NCBI GenBank assembly: GCA_944470555.2
Contig: OX104131.1
Coordinates: 17,724,515 to 17,788,514 of the forward strand
Length of the DNA: 64,000 nt
Reading direction: 5' to 3'
Source of the DNA: Heterobilharzia americana
Lineage: Eukaryota > Platyhelminthes > Trematoda > Strigeidida > Schistosomatidae
The notes beneath the pieces were generated by a model that ran no database searches, was not told the DNA's origin, and was given only the letters and a program-made list of their open reading frames with translations. Positions 1 through 11,457 of the stretch are shown one piece after another (position 1 is the stretch's first letter; every line of letters starts with the position of its first letter). Made by a program: the position numbers and the translations under genes.

Positions 1-436
1 GACTAGCTAACTAACTAAATGACTGAATGGCTAACTAACGAAATATGTATCCAAATAACTAACTAACTAACTAACTGATTAACTAAACGACTAACTAAAC
101 AACTAACTGACTGACTATCTAACCAACTGAGTAACTGTCTAAATAACGAGCCAACTAACCAACTAAACAAATAAATAACTGACTAATTAAGTAACAAACA
201 TGGTAAATAACTAAATAACTAACTAACCAACTTACTCACCAAATAACCAACCAAAAAACTAACTGACTAAATGACGAACCAAATAACTAAATCAGTAACT
301 AAATAACTAACTATTTAAACAGGTAATAAAATAAATAAATAACTAAATAAATAAATGACTTACAAGGTAACTAACTGAATAACTGACTAACTAAAGAATT
401 TTTCAAATAAGTAACTTACTAACCGACAAACCAATA
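1..436. repeat. Degenerate CTAA/GACT tetranucleotide satellite
   Basis: Almost the whole segment is an imperfect 4-bp repeat based on CTAA, AACT and GACT with scattered substitutions. It ends where the first Lys-type repeat unit begins (TTCGGCT at 437). Full Lys units carry a shorter GACT/GATT/GAAT tetranucleotide tract near the same place (for example 2230-2440), so this may be an expanded or diverged version of that tract at the array edge. No gene is visible. Confidence 0.85.
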
Positions 437-1522
437 TTCGGCTATGGTGGCTGGTGAGTTCGTCGGTTTGTGTGCTTGGTTGGCTTTCGCGTTTGTTGCA
501 TGAGTGATGGATGCAGTGAACAGCCAGATATATGAAGACATTCAATGAGTGGATGGACGAATGTATGTGTGTTTGTCTTCTGTTTTCGATGTTCATGTTG
601 ATGAGTGTGGATGGCTTATGTTGTGGAGAGTTTCTGTTTCAATTTGTTGACAGTGCGATGGTTTCGAGGTTGTGTGAGTTCGGTCTGGGTGTGAATAGGC
701 GGCCTGCATGCAGATCGAGTTGAGATATAAGTCACGAGTCTGTGTACGCACATTCACTTCTAAATGAACTTGCATGTGAATGTGAATGTTCATGGGAATG
801 GGGACATGGATGAGGACGTTGACGTGGACTTGGACTTGGACGTGGACGTGGACGTGAATGTGGACATGGACTTGTATATGACGTGTGTAGAGATATGCTG
901 ACGTTGGTTTACGTGTGGTCAGTGTGGTCAGTGATGCTTGAGGATGCATTGACTCTGACAGTGTATGATTTGATGCATTATGACGGGGGCAATTGAATGC
1001 AGTGATATGCAATGTGATACAATGCGATTCCATATGATGCCTTGCATTGCCTTGTCATGTCATGCCATGTCATGCCATGCCATGCCATGCCATGCCATTC
1101 AGTGTGACGACACATGATGGAATGCAGTGTAGTCTGCTTCACTGTGAATTGGTGAGAGAAGAGGAGACGAGGTGAGATGGAATGAAATGTGACGTTTTTG
1201 TGGGTGACGTCTGCTGAGTTCATGTTGCAGGTTGTGTAGGTGTATGTGTTGGTGTTATCTAACGGTGTGTTGCTGGGCGTCACTGAGTACACGTGCGTTG
1301 TTTGTTGTGGTACATGTTGTGTGAGTGTGCGAGTGTCAGTGATGAGTTGAGTGTGTGTTGTGTGCGTCTGCGTGTTTGTACGGGGGAATGATGTTTGTGT
1401 AATTGGTGTGTGAGTGGTGGTTGGAGTAATGATTGGTGTTGATAGTGGTGGTAATGGTAGGAGGAAGCGAGTGGAATTCGTCAGTCGCTAGTTGGGAGCG
1501 GCTATCGGTCACCTTCCTGTCG

Positions 1523-1595
1523 GCCCGGTTAGCTCAGTCGGTAGAGCATCAGACTTTTAATCTGAGGGTCGGGGGTTCGAGCCCCCCATCGGGCG
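1523..1595 (+). tRNA. tRNA-Lys(TTT), copy 1
   Basis: This 73-nt cloverleaf decodes AAA/AAG lysine codons. The acceptor stem GCCCGGT pairs with ATCGGGC (one G-U wobble at pair 6-67). The D stem is GCTC/GAGC, the anticodon stem TCAGA/TCTGA, and the loop CTTTTAA places TTT at positions 34-36. The T stem is GGGGG/CCCCC with loop TTCGAGC, and the discriminator is G. The D-arm (TAGCTCAGTCGG) and T-arm (GGTTCGAGCCC) supply the internal A and B boxes of an RNA polymerase III promoter. There is no intron and no encoded CCA. The sequence closely matches the general animal tRNA-Lys(UUU) pattern. All four copies in the window are identical, so all could be functional. Confidence 0.97.
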
Positions 1596-1603
1596 GTGGC
1601 GGC

Positions 1604-1607
1604 TTTT
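1604..1607 (+). terminator. Pol III terminator of tRNA-Lys copy 1
   Basis: A TTTT run starts 9 nt after the tRNA 3' end, inside GGCGGCTTTTAATCGGA. The same run follows the other Lys copies at 3678, 5756 and 7817. It is short but sufficient for many metazoan tRNA genes. Confidence 0.7.
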
Positions 1608-2510
1608 AATCGGATTCAACTACTCGTGCCACCTGTGTGCACACAAGACTCAGTGTGCTGTAGTCGCACGGTCAGTTCGTCTGTATGTACCGACAGCATC
1701 GACACCACCACCACCACACGTAGCTGCACTCGACGCTCTGACAGTCGGTTCACGTCTCCTTCAGACAGGAGACTGTGCGCTCCAACTGCTATCCTGTGTC
1801 CTCCTCAACAACTAGTATCCACCTACCCACCACATACACCCACTTCATCGGACAGCATTCAAATGAAGTGCAATGCTATGCACACTCACACTCAATCTCG
1901 CTGACTCGATGCTGTCTTCCCCTTTATCATTGAAAAGCAACCAATCAACAGGGTGTGGACACAAATACCAGCCTGCCAGCTAATTGGCACCCATGACTAT
2001 CTACCAGCCTGCATGCCTCCCAGTCTGCCTGTTGCCTTCATGTCTGAACGCCTGCCTACCTGACTGCTAGTCGCGATGCCCACCTGCCTACCTCTTCCTT
2101 TCTCTCTTTGCGCATGCCTGAGTTCATGCCTGCGTGAGCACGTCACAGACATTGTGGGAGATGCGTGGTCGGTTGGTTGCACTTTACACAAACTGTCACA
2201 TGGATTTCAGCTGACCGAAATCAATCAACGCGACACTGAATGACTAACTGATTGATGGACTGAGTGATTCATTCAGTGACTGAGAGACTGACTGCGTGAC
2301 TCACTGACTGACTGATTCACTGACAGACTGACTGACCGGCTGCCTGCCTGACTATTTGACTTACTCAGTGAATGAATGAATGAATGAATGAATGAATGAA
2401 TGAATGATTGATTGATTGATTGATCGATTGATTGATATATGGCCTGAATATTGGCTTCCGATTGTTTGTTCGGCATTTGCGAGGGATAGTCGTCAGTTAG
2501 CTGACTGATC

Positions 2511-4588
2511 TTCGGCTTTGTTGGCTGGTGAGTTCGTTGGTTTGTGTGCTTGGTTGGCTTTCGCGTTTGTTGCATGAGTGATGGATGCAGTGAACAGCCA
2601 GATATATGAAGACATTCAATGAGTGGATGGACGAATGTATGTGTGTTTGTCTTCTGTTTTCGATGTTCATGTTGATGAGTGTGGATGGCTTATGTTGTGG
2701 AGAGTTTCTGTTTCAATTTGTTGACAGTGCGATGGTTTCGAGGTTGTGTGAGTTCGGTCTGGGTGTGAATAGGCGGCCTGCATGCAGATCGAGTTGAGAT
2801 ATAAGTCACGAGTCTGTGTATGCACATTCACTTCTAAATGAACTTGCATGTGAATGTGAATGTTCATGGGAATGGGGACATGGATGAGGACGTTGACGTG
2901 GACTTGGACTTGGACGTGGACGTGGACGTGAATGTGGACATGGACTTGTATATGACGTGTGTAGAGATATGCTGACGTTGGTTTACGTGTGGTCAGTGTG
3001 GTCAGTGATGCTTGAGGATGCATTGACTCTGACAGTGTATGATTTGATGCATTATGACGGGGGCAATTGAATGCAGTGATATGCAATGTGATACAATGCG
3101 ATTCCATATGATGCCTTGCATTGCCTTGTCATGTCATGCCATGTCATGCCATGCCATGCCATGCCATGCCATTCAGTGTGACGACACATGATGGAATGCA
3201 GTGTAGTCTGCTTCACTGTGAATTGGTGAGAGAAGAGGAGACGAGGTGAGATGGAATGAAATGTGACGTTTTTGTGGGTGACGTCTGCTGAGTTCATGTT
3301 GCAGGTTGTGTAGGTGTATGTGTTGGTGTTATCTAACGGTGTGTTGCTGGGCGTCACTGAGTACACGTGCGTTGTTTGTTGTGGTACATGTTGTGTGAGT
3401 GTGCGAGTGTCAGTGATGAGTTGAGTGTGTGTTGTGTGCGTCTGCGTGTTTGTACGGGGGAATGATGTTTGTGTAATTGGTGTGTGAGTGGTGGTTGGAG
3501 TAATGATTGGTGTTGATAGTGGTGGTAATGGTAGGAGGAAGCGAGTGGAATTCGTCAGTCGCTAGTTGGGAGCGGCTATCGGTCACCTTCCTGTCGGCCC
3601 GGTTAGCTCAGTCGGTAGAGCATCAGACTTTTAATCTGAGGGTCGGGGGTTCGAGCCCCCCATCGGGCGGTGGCGGCTTTTAATCGGATTCAACTACTCG
3701 TGCCACCTGTGTGCACACAAGACTCAGTGTGCTGTAGTCGCACGGTCAGTTCGTCTGTATGTACCGACAGCATCGACACCACCACCACCACACGTAGCTG
3801 CACTCGACGCTCTGACAGTCGGTTCACGTCTCCTTCAGACAGGAGACTGTGCGCTCCAACTGCTATCCTGTGTCCTCCTCAACAACTAGTATCCACCTAC
3901 CCACCACATACACCCACTTCATCGGACAGCATTCAAATGAAGTGCAATGCTATGCACACTCACACTCAATCTCGCTGACTCGATGCTGTCTTCCCCTTTA
4001 TCATTGAAAAGCAACCAATCAACAGGGTGTGGACACAAATACCAGCCTGCCAGCTAATTGGCACCCATGACTATCTACCAGCCTGCATGCCTCCCAGTCT
4101 GCCTGTTGCCTTCATGTCTGAACGCCTGCCTACCTGACTGCTAGTCGCGATGCCCACCTGCCTACCTCTTCCTTTCTCTCTTTGCGCATGCCTGAGTTCA
4201 TGCCTGCGTGAGCACGTCACAGACATTGTGGGAGATGCGTGGTCGGTTGGTTGCACTTTACACAAACTGTCACATGGATTTCAGCTGACCGAAATCAATC
4301 AACGCGACACTGAATGACTAACTGATTGATGGACTGAGTGATTCATTCAGTGACTGAGAGACTGACTGCGTGACTCACTGACTGACTGATTCACTGACAG
4401 ACTGACTGACCGGCTGCCTGCCTGACTATTTGACTTACTCAGTGAATGAATGAATGAATGAATGAATGAATGAATGAATGAATGATTGATTGATTGATTG
4501 ATCGATTGATTGATATATGGCCTGAATATTGGCTTCCGATTGTTTGTTCGGCATTTGCGAGGGATAGTCGTCAGTTAGCTGACTGATC
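2511..4588 (+). repeat. tRNA-Lys tandem unit 2 (2078 bp)
   Basis: Nearly identical to unit 1. The visible difference in length comes mainly from the (GAAT)n run at about 4442-4483, which is longer here than in the neighbours. It contains tRNA-Lys copy 2. Confidence 0.93.
3597..3669 (+). tRNA. tRNA-Lys(TTT), copy 2
   Basis: Base-for-base identical to the copy at 1523-1595, with the same flanks and a TTTT terminator at 3678-3681. It lies 2074 nt from copy 1. Confidence 0.97.
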
Positions 4589-6658
4589 TTCGGCTTTGTT
4601 GGCTGGTGAGTTCGTTGGTTTGTGTGCTTGGTTGGCTTTCGCGTTTGTTGCATGAGTGATGGATGCAGTGAACAGCCAGATATATGAAGACATTCAATGA
4701 GTGGATGGACGAATGTATGTGTGTTTGTCTTCTGTTTTCGATGTTCATGTTGATGAGTGTGGATGGCTTATGTTGTGGAGAGTTTCTGTTTCAATTTGTT
4801 GACAGTGCGATGGTTTCGAGGTTGTGTGAGTTCGGTCTGGGTGTGAATAGGCGGCCTGCATGCAGATCGAGTTGAGATATAAGTCACGAGTCTGTGTATG
4901 CACATTCACTTCTAAATGAACTTGCATGTGAATGTGAATGTTCATGGGAATGGGGACATGGATGAGGACGTTGACGTGGACTTGGACTTGGACGTGGACG
5001 TGGACGTGAATGTGGACATGGACTTGTATATGACGTGTGTAGAGATATGCTGACGTTGGTTTACGTGTGGTCAGTGTGGTCAGTGATGCTTGAGGATGCA
5101 TTGACTCTGACAGTGTATGATTTGATGCATTATGACGGGGGCAATTGAATGCAGTGATATGCAATGTGATACAATGCGATTCCATATGATGCCTTGCATT
5201 GCCTTGTCATGTCATGCCATGTCATGCCATGCCATGCCATGCCATGCCATTCAGTGTGACGACACATGATGGAATGCAGTGTAGTCTGCTTCACTGTGAA
5301 TTGGTGAGAGAAGAGGAGACGAGGTGAGATGGAATGAAATGTGACGTTTTTGTGGGTGACGTCTGCTGAGTTCATGTTGCAGGTTGTGTAGGTGTATGTG
5401 TTGGTGTTATCTAACGGTGTGTTGCTGGGCGTCACTGAGTACACGTGCGTTGTTTGTTGTGGTACATGTTGTGTGAGTGTGCGAGTGTCAGTGATGAGTT
5501 GAGTGTGTGTTGTGTGCGTCTGCGTGTTTGTACGGGGGAATGATGTTTGTGTAATTGGTGTGTGAGTGGTGGTTGGAGTAATGATTGGTGTTGATAGTGG
5601 TGGTAATGGTAGGAGGAAGCGAGTGGAATTCGTCAGTCGCTAGTTGGGAGCGGCTATCGGTCACCTTCCTGTCGGCCCGGTTAGCTCAGTCGGTAGAGCA
5701 TCAGACTTTTAATCTGAGGGTCGGGGGTTCGAGCCCCCCATCGGGCGGTGGCGGCTTTTAATCGGATGCAACTACTCGTGCCACCTGTGTGCACACAAGA
5801 CTCAGTGTGCTGTAGTCGCACGGTCAGTTCGTCTGTATGTACCGACAGCATCGACACCACCACCACCACACGTAGCTGCACTCGACGCTCTGACAGTCGG
5901 TTCACGTCTCCTTCAGACAGGAGACTGTGCGCTCCAACTGCTATCCTGTGTCCTCCTCAACGACTAGTATCCACCTACCCACCACATACACCCACTTCAT
6001 CGGACAGCATTCAAATGAAGTGCAATGCTATGCACACTCACACTCAATCTCGCTGACTCGATGCTGTCTTCCCCTTTATCATTGAAAAGCAACCAATCAA
6101 CAGGGTGTGGACACAAATACCAGCCTGCCAGCTAATTGGCACCCATGACTATCTACCAGCCTGCATGCCTCCCAGTCTGCCTGTTGCCTTCATGTCTGAA
6201 CGCCTGCCTACCTGACTGCTAGTCGCGATGCCCACCTGCCTACCTCTTCCTTTCTCTCTTTGCGCATGCCTGAGTTCATGCCTGCGTGAGCACGTCACAG
6301 ACATTGTGGGAGATGCGTGGTCGGTTGGTTGCACTTTACACAAACTGTCACATGGATTTCAGCTGACCGAAATCAATCAACGCGACACTGAATGACTAAC
6401 TGATTGATGGACTGAGTGATTCATTCAGTGACTGAGAGACTGACTGCGTGACTCACTGACTGACTGATTCACTGACAGACTGACTGACCGGCTGCCTGCC
6501 TGACTATTTGACTTACTCAGTGAATGAATGAATGAATGAATGAATGAATGAATGATTGATTGATTGATTGATCGATTGATTGATATATGGCCTGAATATT
6601 GGCTTCCGATTGTTTGTTCGGCATTTGCGAGGGATAGTCGTCAGTTAGCTGACTGATC
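4589..6658 (+). repeat. tRNA-Lys tandem unit 3 (2070 bp)
   Basis: Third unit of the Lys array. It carries private substitutions just after the tRNA (GGATGCAAC at about 5764, where the others read GGATTCAAC) and at 5961 (CAACGACTAG against CAACAACTAG). The GAAT run is shorter than in unit 2. No coding sequence is seen. Confidence 0.93.
5675..5747 (+). tRNA. tRNA-Lys(TTT), copy 3
   Basis: Identical to the other three Lys copies, although the unit around it carries private substitutions. The terminator TTTT is at 5756-5759. It lies 2078 nt from copy 2. Confidence 0.97.
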
Positions 6659-8113
6659 TTCGGCTTTGTTGGCTGGTGAGTTCGTTGGTTTGTGTGCTTG
6701 GTTGGCTTTCGCGTTTGTTGCATGAGTGATGGATGCAGTGAACAGCCAGATATATGAAGACATTCAATGAGTGGATGGACGAATGTATGTGTGTTTGTCT
6801 TCTGTTTTCGATGTTCATGTTGATGAGTGTGGATGGCTTATGTTGTGGAGAGTTTCTGTTTCAATTTGTTGACAGTGCGATGGTTTCGAGGTTGTGTGAG
6901 TTCGGTCTGGGTGTGAATAGGCGGCCTGCATGCAGATCGAGTTGAGATATAAGTCACGAGTCTGTGTATGCACATTCACTTCTAAATGAACTTGCATGTG
7001 AATGTGAATGTTCATGGGAATGGGGACATGGATGAGGACGTTGACGTGGACTTGGACTTGGACGTGGACGTGGACGTGAATGTGGACATGGACTTGTATA
7101 TGACGTGTGTAGAGATATGCTGACGTTGGTTTACGTGTGGTCAGTGATGCTTGAGGATGCATTGACTCTGACAGTGTATGATTTGATGCATTATGACGGG
7201 GGCAATTGAATGCAGTGATATGCAATGTGATACAATGCGATTCCATATGATGCCTTGCATTGCCTTGTCATGTCATGCCATGTCATGCCATGCCATGCCA
7301 TGCCATGCCATTCAGTGTGACGACACATGATGGAATGCAGTGTAGTCTGCTTCACTGTGAATTGGTGAGAGAAGAGGAGACGAGGTGAGATGGAATGAAA
7401 TGTGACGTTTTTGTGGGTGACGTCTGCTGAGTTCATGTTGCAGGTTGTGTAGGTGTATGTGTTGGTGTTATCTAACGGTGTGTTGCTGGGCGTCACTGAG
7501 TACACGTGCGTTGTTTGTTGTGGTACATGTTGTGTGAGTGTGCGAGTGTCAGTGATGAGTTGAGTGTGTGTTGTGTGCGTCTGCGTGTTTGTACGGGGGA
7601 ATGATGTTTGTGTAATTGGTGTGTGAGTGGTGGTTGGAGTAATGATTGGTGTTGATAGTGGTGGTAATGGTAGGAGGAAGCGAGTGGAATTCGTCAGTCG
7701 CTAGTTGGGAGCGGCTATCGGTCACCTTCCTGTCGGCCCGGTTAGCTCAGTCGGTAGAGCATCAGACTTTTAATCTGAGGGTCGGGGGTTCGAGCCCCCC
7801 ATCGGGCGGTGGCGGCTTTTAATCGGATTCAACTACTCGTGCCACCTGTGTGCACACAAGACTCAGTGTGCTGTAGTCGCACGGTCAGTTCGTCTGTATG
7901 TACCGACAGCATCGACACCACCACCACCACACGTAGCTGCACTCGACGCTCTGACAGTCGGTTCACGTCTCCTTCAGACAGGAGACTGTGCGCTCCAACT
8001 GCTATCCTGTGTCCTCCTCAACAACTAGTATCCACCTACCCACCACATACACCCACTTCATCGGACAGCATTCAAATGAAGTGCAATGCTATGCACACTC
8101 AAACTCAATGTCG
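6659..8113 (+). repeat. tRNA-Lys tandem unit 4, truncated at its 3' side
   Basis: This unit follows the others until about 8100 and then joins the Gly-type unit at about 8111-8116. It lacks one copy of a 9-bp direct repeat (GTCAGTGTG) that units 1-3 have near 7140. It also differs near the breakpoint (CTCAAACTCAATGTCGC against CTCACACTCAATCTCGC). The last 550-600 bp of a standard unit are missing. Confidence 0.93.
7736..7808 (+). tRNA. tRNA-Lys(TTT), copy 4
   Basis: Identical to the other Lys copies, with terminator TTTT at 7817-7820. It is the last Lys gene before the switch to the Gly array. Spacing from copy 3 is 2061 nt because of the 9-bp deletion and a shorter GAAT run in between. Confidence 0.97.
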
Positions 8114-8195
8114 CCGATATCTTATTCGTTAAGGGCGTGACGTGAGAATCTGGAGATGTTCGAGCAGGTGCATGCATGACACGTGAGTTCGGGAT

Positions 8196-8240
8196 GAGTG
8201 GAGTGGAGTGGAGTGGAGTGGAGTGGAGTGGAGTGGAGTG
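8196..8240. repeat. (GAGTG)9 minisatellite of Gly unit 1
   Basis: Perfect pentamer array. The same locus in later units has a different number of repeats: 18 at 10128-10217, 16 at 15361-15440, 11 at 17319-17373, 10 at 19258-19307, 12 at 21208-21267, 9 at 23149-23193 and 8 at 25075-25114. It is the main source of unit-length variation together with the TG and GAGT runs. Confidence 0.95.
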
Positions 8241-8728
8241 TGAAATGCCACACAGTCAGTGACAGACTGGGGAGAAGCGGACACACTCAGACAGCCCAGA
8301 CATGCAGATACACAGACCGAGAGATAGGCAGTCACGAAGACAGGTGATCAAGCGAAGGCTGTGACAATTGAGCACACACTGCTGGACTGGTAGAGTGACT
8401 CACGGATGGTCATCCATTCAGGCGATGAAGCAGTCACTCGGATATCGGAGGTGACGCCCACGTGCAAGTCGAGTAACGCTCGCACTCGAAACATGCATCC
8501 AACAAATCAACCGTCAGCCTATCAGAAAGTCATTCAGTCAGTCAGCTAACCAATCTGCCTATTAAGCAGCCATGGATTGAGTGCATTGTGGGAGACAAGT
8601 GAGTACATTCGTTGAGTGCAGGTGACAAGTTGTTTGTGTATCCCTGTGTCTTATTTTGAATGGATCTATGCGTTCGAGCGTTTCTCGCATAGGTAGGTCT
8701 ACGTAAATGCATGTGTTACAGATTGTTT

Positions 8729-8775
<47 letters not shown>

Positions 8776-9528
8776 GAGGAATACACGTGGAAATATGCAG
8801 ATATTCGGTGAGGGTGTGAATACATCAGTTGGTTGAGTGCCTTGACACGCGTTGAGTGGGTTCGGTGTTTCAACGCTCTTGTTGATTTTTGACGAGGATT
8901 CAGTTGTGTGGTCAAGTCGACTGTGAGTGTGAGTGTGAGTGTGAGGACGAGTGGTGATTTCGTGTGCAACCATGACAACACCCCCCACAACGCTTCCTCC
9001 ATTGATATAACCCGACTTTGATTAGTACTTCTCTCTTGTTTGTCAACTACACAGTCGTAAATACACACGATGGAACACGTGAAGCTGGAGTGCGTGCATG
9101 TGACGGCGTCCACATGCCCACATTCCCACATGTTCACATGTCCAATTCCATTGACTCACAGGCACACTGCTCGCGATCGGAGAGTTCATGTCTTTGTGTC
9201 TTTGGTGTGCATAACTCTCCGCCTGGCGTCAAAATATCAGTGTGTGTGTGTGTGTGTGTGTGATGTTGTCGGTGAATCGGTTACTGTTGAGGGTGCGCGA
9301 GTGTTTATATATGTCTGTCTGTGGGTGAGTGAGTGAGTGAGTGAGTGAGTGCAACCTGTTGGACAGTCTGAGACAGACAGGTGAACACACGATCGTGCAC
9401 GAATGCTGATTGTGTTGGAGGGAGTATGTATATTTTGTAGTGTGTAGGCATGTGGTGTTGTTGACTGTGCTGCGCGAAATGTGGTTGGTGTTGTTGACTT
9501 GGGAGTGTTTTATGAGGAGGAGAACACC

Positions 9529-9600
9529 GCGACCGTGGTGTAGCGGTTATCATGGTTGCCTTCCAAGCAGTCGATCCGGGTTCGACTCCCGGCGGTCGCA
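9529..9600 (+). tRNA. tRNA-Gly(TCC), copy 1
   Basis: This 72-nt cloverleaf decodes GGA/GGG glycine codons. The acceptor stem GCGACCG pairs perfectly with CGGTCGC. The anticodon stem is GTTGC/GCAGT (two G-U pairs) with loop CTTCCAA, placing TCC at 34-36. The T stem CCGGG/CCCGG has loop TTCGACT, and the discriminator is A. The A box lies in TGGTGTAGCGGT and the B box is GGTTCGACTCC. It closely matches the general animal tRNA-Gly(UCC) pattern. There is no intron and no encoded CCA. All seven copies in the window have the same 72 nt. Confidence 0.97.
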
Positions 9601-9605
9601 GGCGG

Positions 9606-9609
9606 TTTT
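9606..9609 (+). terminator. Pol III terminator of tRNA-Gly copy 1
   Basis: TTTT starts 6 nt after the tRNA, inside GGCGGTTTTAAGCGGA. The same run follows the other Gly copies at 14837, 16795, 18750, 20684, 22625 and 24553. The surrounding trailer resembles that of the Lys genes. Confidence 0.7.
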
Positions 9610-11445
9610 AAGCGGACACCTCAGGCGTGTACACAGACGTCCACCGTACCTGTGCGACTCATCACCTCCACGTGACGCAGCACACACACGTCTGCTCACA
9701 TCCCTGCTCACAACAGACATCCAGACAGGATATCGGTGTCTCCGTTGTACACTCGGATGCTCAGTCAGTCCTCATCCATGTGTCTCACTCCAACACCCGA
9801 GACGAACTGGCCCGTCGATGGCACACGCGTGCGTGCGTGCGTGCGTGCGTGCGCGTACACACACACATACGTGCACACGTCATACAACGGTATAGCCAGG
9901 TGCATGCACTGCTTATGCACGTGCACTGGAATCAATGCATGCATGCATGCACGCACACACACACACGCACACACAGAGTCAAGCACAGATACACCGACGC
10001 CTACACGTACATGTGATACACACTGGCTGACATACCCGTGGTAGGCCGATATCTTATTCGTTCAGAGCGTGACGTGAGAATCTGGAGATGTTCGAGCAGG
10101 TGCATGCATGACACGTGAGTTCGGGTTGAGTGGAGTGGAGTGGAGTGGAGTGGAGTGGAGTGGAGTGGAGTGGAGTGGAGTGGAGTGGAGTGGAGTGGAG
10201 TGGAGTGGAGTGGAGTGTGAAATGCCACACAGTCAGTGACAGACTGGGAAGAAGCGGACACACTCAGACAGCCCAGACATGCAGATACACAGACCGAGAG
10301 ATAGGCAGTCACGAAGACAGGTGATCAAGCGAAGGCTGTGACAATTGAGCACACACTGCTGGACTGGTAGAGTGACTCACGGATGGTCATCCATTCAGGC
10401 GATGAAGCAGTCACTCGGATATCGGAGGTGACGCCCACGTGCAAGTCGAGTAACGCTCGCACTCGAAACATGCATCCAACAAATCAACCGTCAGCCTATC
10501 AGAAAGTCATTCAGTCAGTCAGCTAACCAATCTGCCTATTAAGCAGCCATGGATTGAGTGCATTGTGGGAGACAAGTGAGTACATTCGTTGAGTGCAGGT
10601 GACAAGTTGTTTGTGTATCCCTGTGTCTTATTTTGAATGGATCTATGCGTTCGAGCGTTTCTCGCATAGGTAGGTCTACGTAAATGCATGTGTTACAGAT
10701 TGTGTGTGTATGTGTGTTGAGGAATACACGTGGAAATATGCAGATAATCGGTGAGGGTGTGAATACATCAGTTGGTTGAGTGCCTTGACACGCGTTGAGT
10801 GGGTTCGGTGTTTCAACGCTCTTGTTGATTTTTGACGAGGATTCAGTTGTGTGGTCAAGTCGACTGTGAGTGTGAGTGTGAGTGTGAGGACGAGTGGTGA
10901 TTTCGTGTGCAACCATGACAACACCCCCCACAACGCTTCCTCCATTGATATAACCCGACTTTGATTAGTACTTCTCTCTTGTTTGTCAACTACACAGTCG
11001 TAAATACACACGATGGAACACGTGAAGCTGGAGTGCGTGCATGTGACGGCGTCCACATGCCCACATTCCCACATGTTCACATGTCCAATTCCATTGACTC
11101 ACAGGCACACTGCTCGCGATCGGAGAGTTCATGTCTTTGTGTCTTTGGTGTGCATAACTCTCCGCCTGGCGTCAAAATATCAGTGTGTGTGTGTGTGTGT
11201 GTGTGATGTTGTCGGTGAATCGGTTACTGTTGAGGGTGCGCGAGTGTTTATATATATGTCTGTCTGTGGGTGAGTGAGTGAGTGAGTGAGTGCGTGAGTG
11301 AGTGAGTGAGTGAGTGAGTGAGTGAGTGAGTGAGTGAGTGAGTGAGTGAGTGCAACCTGTTGGACAGTCTGAGACAGACAGGTGAACACACGATCGTGCA
11401 CGAATGCTGATTGTGTTGGAGGGAGTATGTATATTTTTTTGTGTG

Positions 11446-11457
11446 TAGGCATGTGGT
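11446..11457. repeat. Target-site duplication, left copy (retrotransposon copy A)
   Basis: TAGGCATGTGGT occurs immediately before the element and again at 14676-14687. Undisrupted Gly units have it once, followed directly by GTTGTTGACT. The last T and AA of the element tail overlap the motif, so the true duplication is 10-12 bp. Confidence 0.9.

Larger units (their letters stand above)
437..2510 (+). repeat. tRNA-Lys tandem unit 1 (about 2.07 kb)
   Basis: First unit of the Lys array, delimited by the anchor TTCGGCT that recurs at 2511, 4589 and 6659. In order it holds a GT-rich half with a GTGGAC/TTGGAC hexamer tract (about 815-865) and a CATGC tract (about 1060-1100), then the tRNA-Lys gene, then a CA-rich half, then GACT, GAAT and GATT tetranucleotide runs (2230-2440). 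No protein-coding potential is credible. The ORFs are simple-sequence frames repeated in every unit. The first bases differ from later units (CTATGGTGG against CTTTGTTGG), as expected at an array edge. Confidence 0.92.
8114..10045 (+). repeat. tRNA-Gly tandem unit 1 (1932 bp)
   Basis: First unit of the Gly array, anchored on CCGATATCTTATTCGTT, which recurs at 10046, 15279, 17237, 19176, 21126, 23067 and 24993. In order it holds (GAGTG)9 at 8196-8240, a (TG)n run at about 8730-8775, a GAGTGT tract at about 8925-8945, a second (TG)n at about 9240-9262, a (GAGT)n run at about 9325-9350, the tRNA-Gly gene, then a CA-rich half with (CGTG)n at about 9828-9850 and (CA)n. No credible protein-coding gene is seen. 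Confidence 0.93.

Noticed and set aside
1..436. Telomeric repeat
   Set aside because: The motif is CTAA/GACT with heavy degeneracy, not the TTAGGG/CCCTAA array expected in flatworms, and the sequence continues into a tRNA repeat without polarity typical of a telomere.
593..1033. 146-codon frame conserved in every Lys unit
   Set aside because: It is conserved only because the whole 2-kb unit is duplicated. It is rich in VHVHVH-like simple-repeat translation, and a 9-bp indel in unit 4 coincides with a local direct repeat. No evidence of selection.
2564..2576. TTTGTTGCATG in each Lys unit, resembling the end of the schistosome spliced-leader sequence
   Set aside because: Only about 11 nt match. 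No GT donor follows (the next bases are AGTGAT), and the upstream leader sequence is absent. A chance match.
8700..8775. Possible CRISPR-like or regularly spaced array in the Gly units
   Set aside because: The repeats are contiguous dinucleotide, tetranucleotide and pentanucleotide satellites without unique spacers, in a eukaryotic context.
9410..9895. 161-codon frame spanning each tRNA-Gly gene
   Set aside because: It reads straight through the tRNA cloverleaf and (CGTG)n repeats. The tRNA fully explains the conserved part.
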